From Hyphomicrobiales bacterium (GTDB taxonomy: Bacteria; Pseudomonadota; Alphaproteobacteria; Rhizobiales; Xanthobacteraceae): a stretch of 36,340 nucleotides of DNA. The DNA is taken from the NCBI GenBank assembly GCA_017305595.1, contig JAFKKL010000015.1, positions 1-36,340 on the forward strand. Reading direction: 5' to 3'. Shown here one piece after another: positions 25,932 to 33,631 of the stretch; positions within the stretch are counted from its first letter, which is position 1, and each line of letters begins with the position of its first letter. The notes beneath the pieces were generated by a model that made no database searches, had not been told where the DNA came from, and worked only from the letters and a program-made list of their open reading frames with translations. The position numbers were made by a program, and so were the translations under genes.

Positions 25932-26465
25932 CTACCCTTCGACCGTTACGCCTTCGTGCGCGAGCAGCCAACGCTTGCGCTCCAGCCCACCGCCATAACC
26001 GGTCAACGCACCGGTCGAGCCGATGACGCGATGACAGGGCACGATCACGCTGATCGGGTTGGCGCCGTTGGCATGACCGACGGCGCGCACGGCCTTCGGC
26101 CTGTCGATGCGCGTGGCGAGCCTGCCATAACTGGTGGTCGTACCCGGCGATATCCCGCGCAACGCTGACCACACCTCGCGTTGGAACGGCGTGCCGCCGA
26201 ACCGGCAAGGAACGGCATCGAGTGCACCGAGATTGCCCGCGAAATACTTCGCCAGGGCCTGCTCGATGGCGGCGGGCGCGGCTCCCTCGACAAGATCGGC
26301 GCGGCCATATTGCTGGCGCATCAGTTGGACCATACGATGCTCATAGTCGGCCCAGTCGAGCGCACACAATTGCCCATCCGCATCGGTGACGAGCAGCGCC
26401 ACACCGATCGGCGTCTCAAAGCGATCCAGATAAAATCGTTCCGGTGAACTTACCGACATCTGCAT
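25932..26465 (-). CDS. ogt: Methylated-DNA-protein cysteine methyltransferase
   Basis: This 177-residue suicide DNA repair protein transfers alkyl groups from O6-alkylguanine to its own cysteine. The active site motif is intact: VIVPCHRVIGSTGALTGYGGG, acceptor Cys144 in PCHRV. The DNA-binding helix-turn-helix precedes it, with the GTTTSYGRLATRIDRP region and the arginine finger near ATR. The N-terminal ribonuclease-like domain is short, without an Ada-type regulatory zinc domain, so it is the Ogt/MGMT form. The length is normal. It converges on glnD and is divergent from the DUF1304 gene across about 60 bases. Confidence 0.94.
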   Translation of the reverse strand: MQMSVSSPERFYLDRFETPIGVALLVTDADGQLCALDWADYEHRMVQLMRQQYGRADLVEGAAPAAIEQALAKYFAGNLGALDAVPCRFGGTPFQREVWSALRGISPGTTTSYGRLATRIDRPKAVRAVGHANGANPISVIVPCHRVIGSTGALTGYGGGLERKRWLLAHEGVTVEG

Positions 26466-26525
26466 ACTCCTGAGGGTCCCATGCTAAGCTCTGGACACGT
26501 TAATGTCTCGGCTTGGGGAAATATC

Positions 26526-26888
26526 ATGGCCATGATCGCGAACGTCCTGGTGGCGCTGGTCGCGTTGCTGCACATCTATTTTCTGGTCCTCGAAATGTTT
26601 CTCTGGACCAAACCGACCGGCCTCAAAACCTTCGGCAATTCGCTGGAGAAGGCCAGGGGCTCGGCCGTGCTTGCCGCCAATCAAGGCCTCTACAACGGCT
26701 TCCTCGCTATCGGCCTTTTATGGGGATTGATCCACCCGGTTTCCGGCTTCGGATTTCAGATCAAGGTGTTCTTCCTGCTCTGCGTGATCGCCGCCGGAGT
26801 TTACGGCGCCATCAGCGTCAGCCGCCGCATCTTGTTCGTTCAGGCCGCTCCCGCCGCGTTGGCGTTGATCCTGCTTTACCTTTCTTGA
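26526..26888 (+). CDS. DUF1304 family small membrane protein
   Basis: This 120-residue protein has four predicted membrane helices (about residues 3-22, 46-66, 72-92 and 98-118). The first helix followed by HIYFLVLEMFLWTKPTGLKTF is the DUF1304 hallmark, and NQGLYNGFLAIGLLWGL is its second conserved piece. No biochemical function is known. The ATG at 26526 begins directly before the first helix. An upstream ATG at 26481 would add 15 residues and would lie close to the divergent ogt start, so it is less likely. The next gene starts 195 bases on. Confidence 0.85.
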   Translation: MAMIANVLVALVALLHIYFLVLEMFLWTKPTGLKTFGNSLEKARGSAVLAANQGLYNGFLAIGLLWGLIHPVSGFGFQIKVFFLLCVIAAGVYGAISVSRRILFVQAAPAALALILLYLS

Positions 26889-27083
26889 GCCCAATTCCTA
26901 AATCTAAGTCTTAAACCCAGGCCTAAAGCCAAGACGGCTCGCAATCGCATGAATCCCGGCCGTCATGCAGGTTTCCCTTTGCATTGGCAAACCGCTTCCG
27001 CCAGTATCGTCCTCAACGACGGCGCTGGCCTTGGCCGAATCGACCGTCGATCGACGCAAGACCGTGTCATACAAAGGGAAGAA

Positions 27084-28313
27084 ATGACGATGAGGGATCG
27101 AGTTCTTAGCCTGACTGCTGCGTCCACAATTGCCATCGCGCTGTCAGTCTCTCCGACTTACGCGCAAAAGAAATACGACCCCGGCGCGAGTGATACCGAA
27201 ATCAAGATCGGCCAGACCGTGCCGTTCAGCGGCCCCGCCTCGGCCTATGCGACCATCGGCAAGACGCAGGCTGCCTATTTCAAGATGATCAACGATCAGG
27301 GCGGCATCAACGGCCGCAAGCTCAACCTGATCCAGTATGACGACGCCTACAGTCCGCCGAAGACCGTCGAACAGGTGCGCAAACTGGTCGAGAGCGACGA
27401 AGTGCTCCTCACCTTCCAATTGGTCGGCACGCCGCCCAATGCCGCCGTGCAGAAGTACCTGAATCAGAAGAAGGTGCCGCAACTGTTCGCCGCGACCGGC
27501 GCGTCGCGCTTCACCGATCCAAAGAATTATCCCTGGACCATGGGCTTCAACCCGAACTACCAGTCCGAGGGTCGCATCTACGGCAAGTACATTCTGACCA
27601 ACTACCCCAACGCCAAGATCGGCATCCTGTTTCAGAACGACGATCTCGGCCGCGACTACGTAACCGGCCTCAAGGAAGCGCTCGGCGACAAGGCAAAGAC
27701 GATGATCGTCGCGGAGACGTCCTACGAGTTGACCGATCCGACGATCGACTCCCAGATCGTCAAGATCAAGTCGGCGGGCGCGGACCTGCTCTATGATGCA
27801 TCGACGCCGAAATTCGCCGCGCAGGCGATCAAGAAGGTCGCCGACCTCGGCTGGAAGCCGGTGCACATCCTCGACATTAACGCCACGTCCGTCGGCGCGG
27901 TGATGAAGCCGGCGGGCCTTGAAAACTCCAAGGGCGTGATCAGCACCAACTATGGCAAGGACCCGCTCGATCCGGCGTGGAAGGACGATGCCGGGATGAA
28001 GAAGTATTTCGAATTTATGGCGAAGTACTTTCCGGAAGGCGATAAGGACTCGAGCTTCAACACCTACGGCTACAGCACCGCGCAGCTTTTGGTACACGTG
28101 CTGAAGGAGTGCGGCGACAACCTGACCCGCGATAACGTGATGAAGCAGGCCACCAGCCTGAAGAACGTCCAGCTCGATCTGTCGCTGCCGGGCATCGTCG
28201 GCTCGACCTCGCCGACAGACTATCGCGTCAACAAGCAGTTACAGATGATGAAGTTCGACGGTGAACGCTGGGAGTTGTTCGGTCCGATCATCGTCGACGA
28301 CGCCAAGCACTGA
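27084..28313 (+). CDS. Branched-chain amino acid-type ABC substrate-binding protein (orphan)
   Basis: This 409-residue periplasmic binding protein is of the LivK/HAAT type. A Sec signal peptide covers about residues 1-25 and ends near SPTYAQ. The mature part starts KYDPGASDTEIKIGQTVPFSG, a typical opening of this family's alphaproteobacterial members, and has the GGINGRKLNLIQYDD and LVGTPPNAAVQKYLNQKKVPQ strand pairs. The usual ligands are amino acids, but aromatic acids, urea and amides also use this fold. No permease or ATPase gene is nearby, so it probably shares a transporter encoded elsewhere. The start was placed at the ATG at 27084, behind AGGGAAG. The longer upstream extension from 26949 lacks a ribosome site. 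Confidence 0.9.
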   Translation: MTMRDRVLSLTAASTIAIALSVSPTYAQKKYDPGASDTEIKIGQTVPFSGPASAYATIGKTQAAYFKMINDQGGINGRKLNLIQYDDAYSPPKTVEQVRKLVESDEVLLTFQLVGTPPNAAVQKYLNQKKVPQLFAATGASRFTDPKNYPWTMGFNPNYQSEGRIYGKYILTNYPNAKIGILFQNDDLGRDYVTGLKEALGDKAKTMIVAETSYELTDPTIDSQIVKIKSAGADLLYDASTPKFAAQAIKKVADLGWKPVHILDINATSVGAVMKPAGLENSKGVISTNYGKDPLDPAWKDDAGMKKYFEFMAKYFPEGDKDSSFNTYGYSTAQLLVHVLKECGDNLTRDNVMKQATSLKNVQLDLSLPGIVGSTSPTDYRVNKQLQMMKFDGERWELFGPIIVDDAKH

Positions 28314-28344
28314 TTGCACGCCAACCGCGATCTGCACCACGATG

Positions 28345-28385
28345 GCCGGCGCAACGCATCGACGTCGCGCCGGCTTTGTCTTTTT
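28345..28385 (+). terminator. Rho-independent terminator after the binding-protein gene
   Basis: GCCGGCGC (28345-28352) pairs perfectly with GCGCCGGC (28367-28374), and the hairpin is followed by TTTGTCTTTTT. It lies 32 bases past the stop codon. This is the best intrinsic terminator in the window. Confidence 0.88.
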
Positions 28386-28460
28386 GAAAGCGCCGGTAGG
28401 GTTAAGGCCTCATGAAAGCCTTGTTTTCCAGGCATTTGGCATCATGCGCGCGCGTTAGCA

Positions 28461-28475
28461 TTAACCTTCATTTAA
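28461..28475. promoter_or_regulatory. CtrA-type binding box upstream of PBP1a
   Basis: TTAA-CCTTCAT-TTAA at 28461-28475 exactly fits the alphaproteobacterial CtrA full-site consensus TTAA-N7-TTAA, with the left half reading TTAACC. It is 56-70 bases ahead of the PBP1a ATG. The flanking GCGCGTTA and TAACGCGC also form an inverted repeat around it. Control of PBP1a by the cell-cycle regulator CtrA is an inference. Confidence 0.6.
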
Positions 28476-28530
28476 CGCGCCTTTAAACCCCGCCGGCTAC
28501 CTTGCTCTGACGTGGGGCGGGTGTGTGCGT

Positions 28531-30813
28531 ATGGCGTTGCGCGGAAAGAAAAGCAGTCAGCGGAAAGAGCCGCAATTCGGGTTGGGCGCCTCATTGGCGA
28601 GCCTGCGGCTGAACATCGCCGACCGCATCAGCATCGCCGGCGACGACAAGCCGAAAGCGAAGAAGCCGGCCAAGCGCGAGACGAGCGGTGGTGGCGGGGG
28701 CAGCAACACACGCAAGCCACGTAAACGCCGCGCGCGCGGCGGTCTGCGCCGCAAGCTCTATCGCACGGCCTATTGGGGCGCGGTGCTCGGGCTTTGGGGC
28801 GTCATTGCTGTCGTCGGCGTAGTGATCTGGGTCGGCGCGCACCTGCCGCCGATCCAATCATTGGAAATTCCGAAGCGGCCGCCGACCATACAGATCGTCG
28901 GGCTCGACGGCAGCGTGCTGGCGACGCGCGGCGAGATGGGCGGCGCCAGCGTCGCGCTGAAGGAACTGCCGGCATATCTGCCGAAAGCTTTCATCGCCAT
29001 CGAGGACCGCCGCTTCTACAGCCACTACGGTATCGATCCGCTCGGCATCGCCCGCGCGGCCGTCGCCAACCTTCTGCATCGCGGCGTGTCGCAGGGCGGC
29101 TCGACGCTGACGCAGCAACTCGCGAAGAACCTGTTCCTGACCCAGGAACGCACCATGCAACGCAAGTTGCAGGAAGCCGAACTGGCATTGTGGCTGGAGC
29201 ACAAGCACACCAAGGCGGAAATTCTCGAACTCTATCTCAACCGCGTCTACTTCGGCTCCGGCGCTTACGGCGTCGACGCCGCCGCGCAGAAATATTTCGG
29301 CAAATCGGCGCGTAAGGTGACCCTGGCGGAAGCGGCGATGCTGGCGGGCCTCGTCAAATCGCCGTCGCGGCTGGCGCCCAACCGCAACCCCGAAGGCGCG
29401 GAGAAGCGCGCGCAAACCGTGCTAAGCGCAATGGCCGATGCCGGCTTCATCACCGAACAGCAGGCCAAGGCGGCCATCGCCAATCCCTCCTATGCGGTGA
29501 AGCCGCCGGGCGCCGGCACCATCAACTATGTCGCCGACTGGATCGGCGAAGTGCTCGACGACCTGATCGGCCAGATCGACCAGAATATCGTGGTCGAAAC
29601 TTCGATCGATCCAAAGCTGCAAAGCGTGGCAGAAGCCGCCGTGATCGACGAACTCGCGGCCAAGAGCGTCAAGTTCAACGTCTCGCAGGGCGCGCTGGTG
29701 GCGATGACGCCGACCGGCGAAGTGCGCGCCATGGTCGGCGGCCGCAACTATGCCGACAGCCAGTTCAACCGCGCCGTCACCGCCAAGCGCCAGCCCGGCT
29801 CGGCGTTCAAGCCATTCGTCTATCTCACCGCGGTTGAGGCGGGTCTCACGCCGGAGACAATCCGGCAGGATGCGCCGATCGACGTCAAGGGCTGGCGGCC
29901 GGAGAACTACTCCCACGAATATTTCGGCGCGGTGACGCTGACGCAAGCGCTGGCGATGTCGCTCAATACTGTGGCCGTGCGGCTCGGTCTCGAGGTCGGC
30001 GCCAAGAGCGTGGTGCGTACCGCACACCGACTCGGCATCACCTCGAAACTCGACGCCAACGCCTCAATTGCACTCGGCACGTCCAGCGTATCGCTGCTGG
30101 AACTGACCGGTGCATACGCGCCGTTCGCCAACGGCGGACGCGGTATCTCTCCGCACGTCGTCAATCGCATCCGCGCCGAGAACGGCAAAGTGCTGTATCG
30201 CCGCCCGCCCGATCCGCGCGATCAGGTCATCGATCCGCGTTACGTGGCGATGATGAACACCATGATGCGCGAAACGCTGGTCAGCGGCACCGCCCGCAAG
30301 GCCGAGATTCCGGGCTGGCCAGCGGCAGGCAAGACCGGCACCAGCCAGGATTTCCGCGATGCCTGGTTCATCGGCTACACCGCCAATCTCGTCACCGGCG
30401 TCTGGCTCGGCAACGACGACAACTCGCCGACCAAGAAGGCGACAGGCGGCGGATTGCCGGTGGAAGTCTGGACCCGATTCATGCGTGCGGCCCATCAAGG
30501 CGTGCCGGTCGCCGCATTGCCGGGCGCGCAGTCGAACGGATTGTTTCCGAGTTTCGCGCCGGCCCAGCAGGCCAGCATGATGCCCGCCGGGGCATCGAGT
30601 GGCGGCGCGATGAACAACAGCGGGACGAACAATGGCGTTGCGCCCGCGGCAATGCCGCCGCGTCCTGCAGCACAGCCTTATCCTGCCACACCCTCGCCGG
30701 TTTCGGTCAATTCCGGCAACGCGCCGCGACCTGCGCATGGTTCGGTACGGCCGGAAGCCGCGAGCGGGCTGGATGGCTGGCTGGTAGAGCGCCTGTTCGG
30801 CGGCCGGCGCTGA
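28531..30813 (+). CDS. Class A penicillin-binding protein, PBP1a family
   Basis: This 760-residue bifunctional peptidoglycan synthase is anchored in the inner membrane. A basic, Gly-rich cytosolic N-terminus (about residues 1-70) precedes one membrane helix (about 77-97). The GT51 glycosyltransferase follows with AIEDRRFYSHYGIDP (catalytic Glu158) and QGGSTLTQQLAKNLFL. The transpeptidase has SxxK as SAFK (Ser424, Lys427), SLN (Ser477-Asn479) and KTGTS (Lys601). A Pro/Ala/Asn-rich tail of about 80 residues ends it. Both catalytic domains are complete. The start was set at the ATG at 28531, and an in-frame GTG two codons upstream is possible. A CtrA-type box stands upstream. It is unlinked to mtgA in the same window. 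Confidence 0.95.
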   Translation: MALRGKKSSQRKEPQFGLGASLASLRLNIADRISIAGDDKPKAKKPAKRETSGGGGGSNTRKPRKRRARGGLRRKLYRTAYWGAVLGLWGVIAVVGVVIWVGAHLPPIQSLEIPKRPPTIQIVGLDGSVLATRGEMGGASVALKELPAYLPKAFIAIEDRRFYSHYGIDPLGIARAAVANLLHRGVSQGGSTLTQQLAKNLFLTQERTMQRKLQEAELALWLEHKHTKAEILELYLNRVYFGSGAYGVDAAAQKYFGKSARKVTLAEAAMLAGLVKSPSRLAPNRNPEGAEKRAQTVLSAMADAGFITEQQAKAAIANPSYAVKPPGAGTINYVADWIGEVLDDLIGQIDQNIVVETSIDPKLQSVAEAAVIDELAAKSVKFNVSQGALVAMTPTGEVRAMVGGRNYADSQFNRAVTAKRQPGSAFKPFVYLTAVEAGLTPETIRQDAPIDVKGWRPENYSHEYFGAVTLTQALAMSLNTVAVRLGLEVGAKSVVRTAHRLGITSKLDANASIALGTSSVSLLELTGAYAPFANGGRGISPHVVNRIRAENGKVLYRRPPDPRDQVIDPRYVAMMNTMMRETLVSGTARKAEIPGWPAAGKTGTSQDFRDAWFIGYTANLVTGVWLGNDDNSPTKKATGGGLPVEVWTRFMRAAHQGVPVAALPGAQSNGLFPSFAPAQQASMMPAGASSGGAMNNSGTNNGVAPAAMPPRPAAQPYPATPSPVSVNSGNAPRPAHGSVRPEAASGLDGWLVERLFGGRR

Positions 30814-30815
30814 TG

Positions 30816-30845
30816 CGCTAGGCCACCTATAGCGTTTCATATTTT
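30816..30845 (+). terminator. Possible weak terminator after PBP1a
   Basis: CGCTA (30816-30820) pairs with TAGCG (30830-30834), and TTTCATATTTT follows. The stem is only 5 bp, so it may be too weak to act alone. The larger repeat at 30868-30941 stands just behind it. Confidence 0.4.
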
Positions 30846-30867
30846 GCCGGAAGGGCCTCAAGGAGAC

Positions 30868-30941
30868 GTCATTGCCGGGCTTGGCCCGGCAATCCATCCA
30901 TTTTTGAAGAGATGGATGCGCGGATCAGGTCCACGCATGAC
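30868..30941. repeat. Two-hairpin intergenic repeat, conserved copy
   Basis: The boundary inverted repeats are GTCAT (30868-30872) and ATGAC (30937-30941). Inner structure matches the copy at 5415-5488: hairpin TTGCCGGGC-TTG-GCCCGGCAA, arm CCATC with GATGG across a TTTTTGAAGA-type spacer, and a final GCG/CGC arm. It lies between the convergent PBP1a and YgjP-like genes, 20 bases before the latter's stop codon. Confidence 0.8.
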
Positions 30942-30961
30942 GAAGGTGGATTATATCGCGC

Positions 30962-31717
30962 TTAGTCCGTGATGCCGTAGCGATGAAGGTCGTTGCCGTG
31001 AACATCAAGCCAGGTTTTGGCCTGCTCGACCTTCGGGCAAATCCTCGCCACCACTTTCCAGAAGCGCGGCGAATGATTCATCTCGACCAGATGCGCAACT
31101 TCATGCGCGGCGAGATAATCCAGCACGTAGGGCGGCGCGAGGATCAGCCGCCACGAGAACGACAGCGATCCCGCCGAGGTGCAGGAACCCCATCGGCTCG
31201 ATTGATCGCGGATCGACAGCCGCTTCACCTTGACACCTAGCTCGGCGGCATAATGATCAGTGGCCTTTTGCAGATCGCGCCGCGCTTCGCGCTTGAGAAA
31301 GTCATGGATGCGCCGGTCGACATATTCGACACCGCCGGCGACGCATAGAATCTTTTCGCCGCTGTCACGCGTCTCCGTCCACACCGTGCCGCGACTGCCG
31401 GCGCGATGCACGATGCGATGTGCGACACCACGCAGCGGAACCACGACGCCCGCTTGAAACGGCGCCGCTTTGGGCAAACGTCCCAATCGCGCGGCGATCC
31501 AGCCGCCATGACGCTGCGCAAAGTCTTTCGCATCGGCAATGGTGCCGCGTGGCGGCATGGTGAGAATGGCTTCGCGATCGCTTGGATGAATCCGCAGCGT
31601 ATATCGACGCGCCCGACGATGTCGCCTCAGTCGAATCGCGAAAATCTGCGACCCGAATTTGATGGCAATAGTCGAAGGTTCATAGGGACGGCGATAAAGG
31701 AGGGCGCGAAAGGCCAT
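30962..31717 (-). CDS. YgjP-type (SprT-like) metallopeptidase
   Basis: This 251-residue protein is of the YgjP / DUF45 group in the M48-like zincin superfamily. The zinc-binding motif is clear as AAHEVAHLVEMNHSPRFW: His205, catalytic Glu206 and His209, with a third likely ligand at His215. The preceding SSRWGSCTSAGSLSFSWRL is the most conserved stretch of the group. The start region MAFRALLYRRPYEPSTIAIKF was chosen because the longer frame upstream to 31801 shows no ribosome site. No signal peptide is seen, so it is probably cytosolic. Its substrate is unknown. It converges on PBP1a, with a repeat between them, and follows phaZ on the same strand after a 300-base gap. Confidence 0.88.
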   Translation of the reverse strand: MAFRALLYRRPYEPSTIAIKFGSQIFAIRLRRHRRARRYTLRIHPSDREAILTMPPRGTIADAKDFAQRHGGWIAARLGRLPKAAPFQAGVVVPLRGVAHRIVHRAGSRGTVWTETRDSGEKILCVAGGVEYVDRRIHDFLKREARRDLQKATDHYAAELGVKVKRLSIRDQSSRWGSCTSAGSLSFSWRLILAPPYVLDYLAAHEVAHLVEMNHSPRFWKVVARICPKVEQAKTWLDVHGNDLHRYGITD

Positions 31718-32017
31718 GTCTACAGATCCGGCATTCAGGAAGTCGCCGGGATTCTGCCATATCTGCCGCCAAGGAAAGCGGTCCGCGCAAAAACAAATCA
31801 TTTGCCCAATATACAGGGGCAGCGAGGCGAAATCGCTCTATATCCTGTAGGGAACGGAGTTTGATTTCAGTTAAAATGGAGGGCATCGCAGCCTCGAAGA
31901 TGCGGTGCCACATTCATTACTTGATGGAACAAGAAATCTAGATTCAATCTTTCGCGCCACACAATCGGGCAACCCAAACCGGATTGCCCGATTGCGATCT
32001 CTTCGACTGAACGCCGA
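31718..32017. other. 300-base gap between the YgjP-like gene and phaZ
   Basis: No convincing gene is seen. A 77-codon frame on the minus strand (31680-31913) and a 21-codon frame on the plus strand from 31874 lack family features. The sequence is more A/T-rich than its neighbours. It holds an 11-bp hairpin at the phaZ end and TATATT/GATATA patches that could serve as -10 boxes for the YgjP-like gene. Confidence 0.5.
31962..31994 (-). terminator. Perfect 11-bp hairpin downstream of phaZ
   Basis: CAATCGGGCAA (31962-31972) is exactly inverse to TTGCCCGATTG (31984-31994) around an 11-base loop. It lies 24 bases past the phaZ stop. In the direction of transcription no U-run follows, so it is a strong 3' stem-loop that may end or stabilise the phaZ transcript. 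Confidence 0.55.
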
Positions 32018-33355
32018 TTATTCAGCAGCGGCCATCGCCAATTCGACATGCGACGACGGCTGTGCCGACGCCTGCATAAACGCGGAGATGCGCGGCACGA
32101 TCTCCTTGCGGAATCGAGAGCCGTTGAACACGCCGTAGTGTCCGACATCCTTCTGCACGTAGTGCACGCGACGGTTCGCCGGAATCGCGCTGCACAGTCC
32201 GTGCGTCGCTTCGGTCTGGCCAAGACCGGAGATGTCGTCATTCTCGCCTTCAACGGTCATCAGCGCAACGCGCCGCACCTTCGACAGGTCGATCGGTTTG
32301 CCGCGATGCTTCATCTCACCCTTCGGCAGTGACTGCTTGACGAAAACTTCGTCGACGGTCTGCAGATAGTATTCGGCGGTCAGGTCCATCACCGCGAGAT
32401 ATTCGTCGTAGAAGTCGCGATGCTTCTCGACCTTGTCGCCATCGCCCTTCACCAGATTGTCGAACAATCGCCGATGCGCGTCGACGTGGCGGTCGAGGTT
32501 CATGCTGACGAAGCCGGTCAATTGCAGGAAGCCGGGATAGACATCGCGCATGAAGCCGGGATGCGGGAACGGCACTTTGGTGATGACATTGCTGCGGAAC
32601 CAGTCGATGCCGCGCTCCTGCGCGAGATTGTTCACCGCCGTGGGATTGCGCCGCGTATCGATCGGGCCGCCCATCAAGGTCATCGACAGCGGCACGTAGG
32701 GATCTTTCTCGGCCTCCATCACCGACACTGCCATGACGACAGGCACTGCCGGCTGGCAGACAGCGACGACATGAACGTCACCACCGAGCACATGCAGGAT
32801 TTCAACGAGGTGATCGACGTAGTCGTCCAGATCGAAGCGTCCCGCCGACAGCGGAACCATGCGCGCATCGGCCCAGTCGGTGATGTAGACATCGTGGCCC
32901 GGCAGGAAAGCTTCGACCGTGCCGCGCAACAGCGTTGCGTAGTGGCCCGACATCGGCGCGACGATCAGCACGCGCGGCTGCGGTTTACTCAGCGGCGCGA
33001 CAATCGCACGCTCGAAATGCAGCAGACGGCAGAACGGCTTTTCCCAGACCGAGCGCACCGTGACCGGCACGCGATGACCTTCCACTTCGGTAAAGTCGAG
33101 GCCCCATTCCGGCTTGCCGTAGCGACGCGTGATGCGCTCGAACAACTCGCAGCCCGCGGCAACCGACTTGCCGAATGTGGTGTGCGACCAGGGATTGACC
33201 GGATTTTCGAACAGGATCTTGGTGGCGTCCGTGACGGCGCGTGCCGGATTGAGAGAGGCTTGGCCCATCTCATACATCCAGTACATTGGCATCATCATCG
33301 CGGAGCCACCCTGCACCGGCAGAGTCGGCGCACCGCCAAATTCTCCAATCGCCAT
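32018..33355 (-). CDS. phaZ: Intracellular polyhydroxyalkanoate depolymerase
   Basis: This 445-residue alpha/beta hydrolase probably mobilises stored polyhydroxybutyrate granules in the cytosol. No signal peptide is present. In place of the usual Gly-x-Ser-x-Gly the lipase box reads VVAVCQPAVPVV with Cys200, the cysteine nucleophile typical of i-PHB depolymerases of the Ralstonia PhaZ1 type. Other family marks are the start MMMPMYWMYEMGQASLNPAR, APMSGHYATLLRGTV, and the C-terminal EGENDDISG and KDVGHYGVF, which supply the likely catalytic Asp and His. The length is normal. It diverges from regB across 276 bases with an inverted repeat 16 bases before its start. Confidence 0.94.
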   Translation of the reverse strand: MAIGEFGGAPTLPVQGGSAMMMPMYWMYEMGQASLNPARAVTDATKILFENPVNPWSHTTFGKSVAAGCELFERITRRYGKPEWGLDFTEVEGHRVPVTVRSVWEKPFCRLLHFERAIVAPLSKPQPRVLIVAPMSGHYATLLRGTVEAFLPGHDVYITDWADARMVPLSAGRFDLDDYVDHLVEILHVLGGDVHVVAVCQPAVPVVMAVSVMEAEKDPYVPLSMTLMGGPIDTRRNPTAVNNLAQERGIDWFRSNVITKVPFPHPGFMRDVYPGFLQLTGFVSMNLDRHVDAHRRLFDNLVKGDGDKVEKHRDFYDEYLAVMDLTAEYYLQTVDEVFVKQSLPKGEMKHRGKPIDLSKVRRVALMTVEGENDDISGLGQTEATHGLCSAIPANRRVHYVQKDVGHYGVFNGSRFRKEIVPRISAFMQASAQPSSHVELAMAAAE

Positions 33356-33370
33356 AAGCTAATCCCCGAG

Positions 33371-33388
33371 TTGCATTTTGCGTTGCAA
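33371..33388. promoter_or_regulatory. Inverted repeat ahead of phaZ, candidate operator
   Basis: TTGCA (33371-33375) and TGCAA (33384-33388) form an inverted repeat 16 bases upstream of the phaZ ATG. TGC-rich inverted sites are described for the PHA regulator PhaR, so that protein is one candidate. The match is short. Confidence 0.35.
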
Positions 33389-33497
33389 TAGTGTGGCGAG
33401 TGCACTGCGGAGCGTCAATCCGTCCATTTTGCTAAATCCCGCACATCGGCAACTTCATTCTGCTAAAAGCGGGTTAACGGAGGGATTCCATCTCCTG

Positions 33498-33569
33498 AGG
33501 GGCCGTCACGCCCCTGGAACTCACAGCGGATGGGTTCGATTCTCGCCGCGTGTGGTTCTGTCACCACAC
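33498..33569. other. Two hairpins in the phaZ-regB gap
   Basis: GGGGC-CGTCAC-GCCCC at 33499-33514 and a perfect 7-bp hairpin GTGTGGT-TCTGTC-ACCACAC at 33550-33569 stand about 60 bases ahead of regB. They could lie in the regB leader or in a small RNA. No tRNA or known RNA family is recognised. A direct repeat TTxTGCTAAA (about 33427 and 33458) stands before them. Confidence 0.4.
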
Positions 33570-33631
33570 CTGACAAAGCCGCGACGGATGGTCCATACCC
33601 ACCCTGACCGGCAATGCGGTAGAATCAATGC

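Noticed and set aside
31680-31913. 77-codon minus-strand frame between the YgjP-like gene and phaZ
   Set aside because: It has no recognisable domain, overlaps the start of the YgjP-like gene in another frame, and lacks a clear ribosome site.
32420-33391. Open frame of 323 codons on the plus strand opposite phaZ
   Set aside because: It is an antisense shadow of the depolymerase, and it would run through the phaZ start region.
33525-33560. tRNA-like T-arm (GGGTTCGATTC) in the phaZ-regB gap
   Set aside because: The flanking five-base stem does not pair fully, and no acceptor, D or anticodon arm can be drawn upstream. It is not a tRNA or tmRNA piece.
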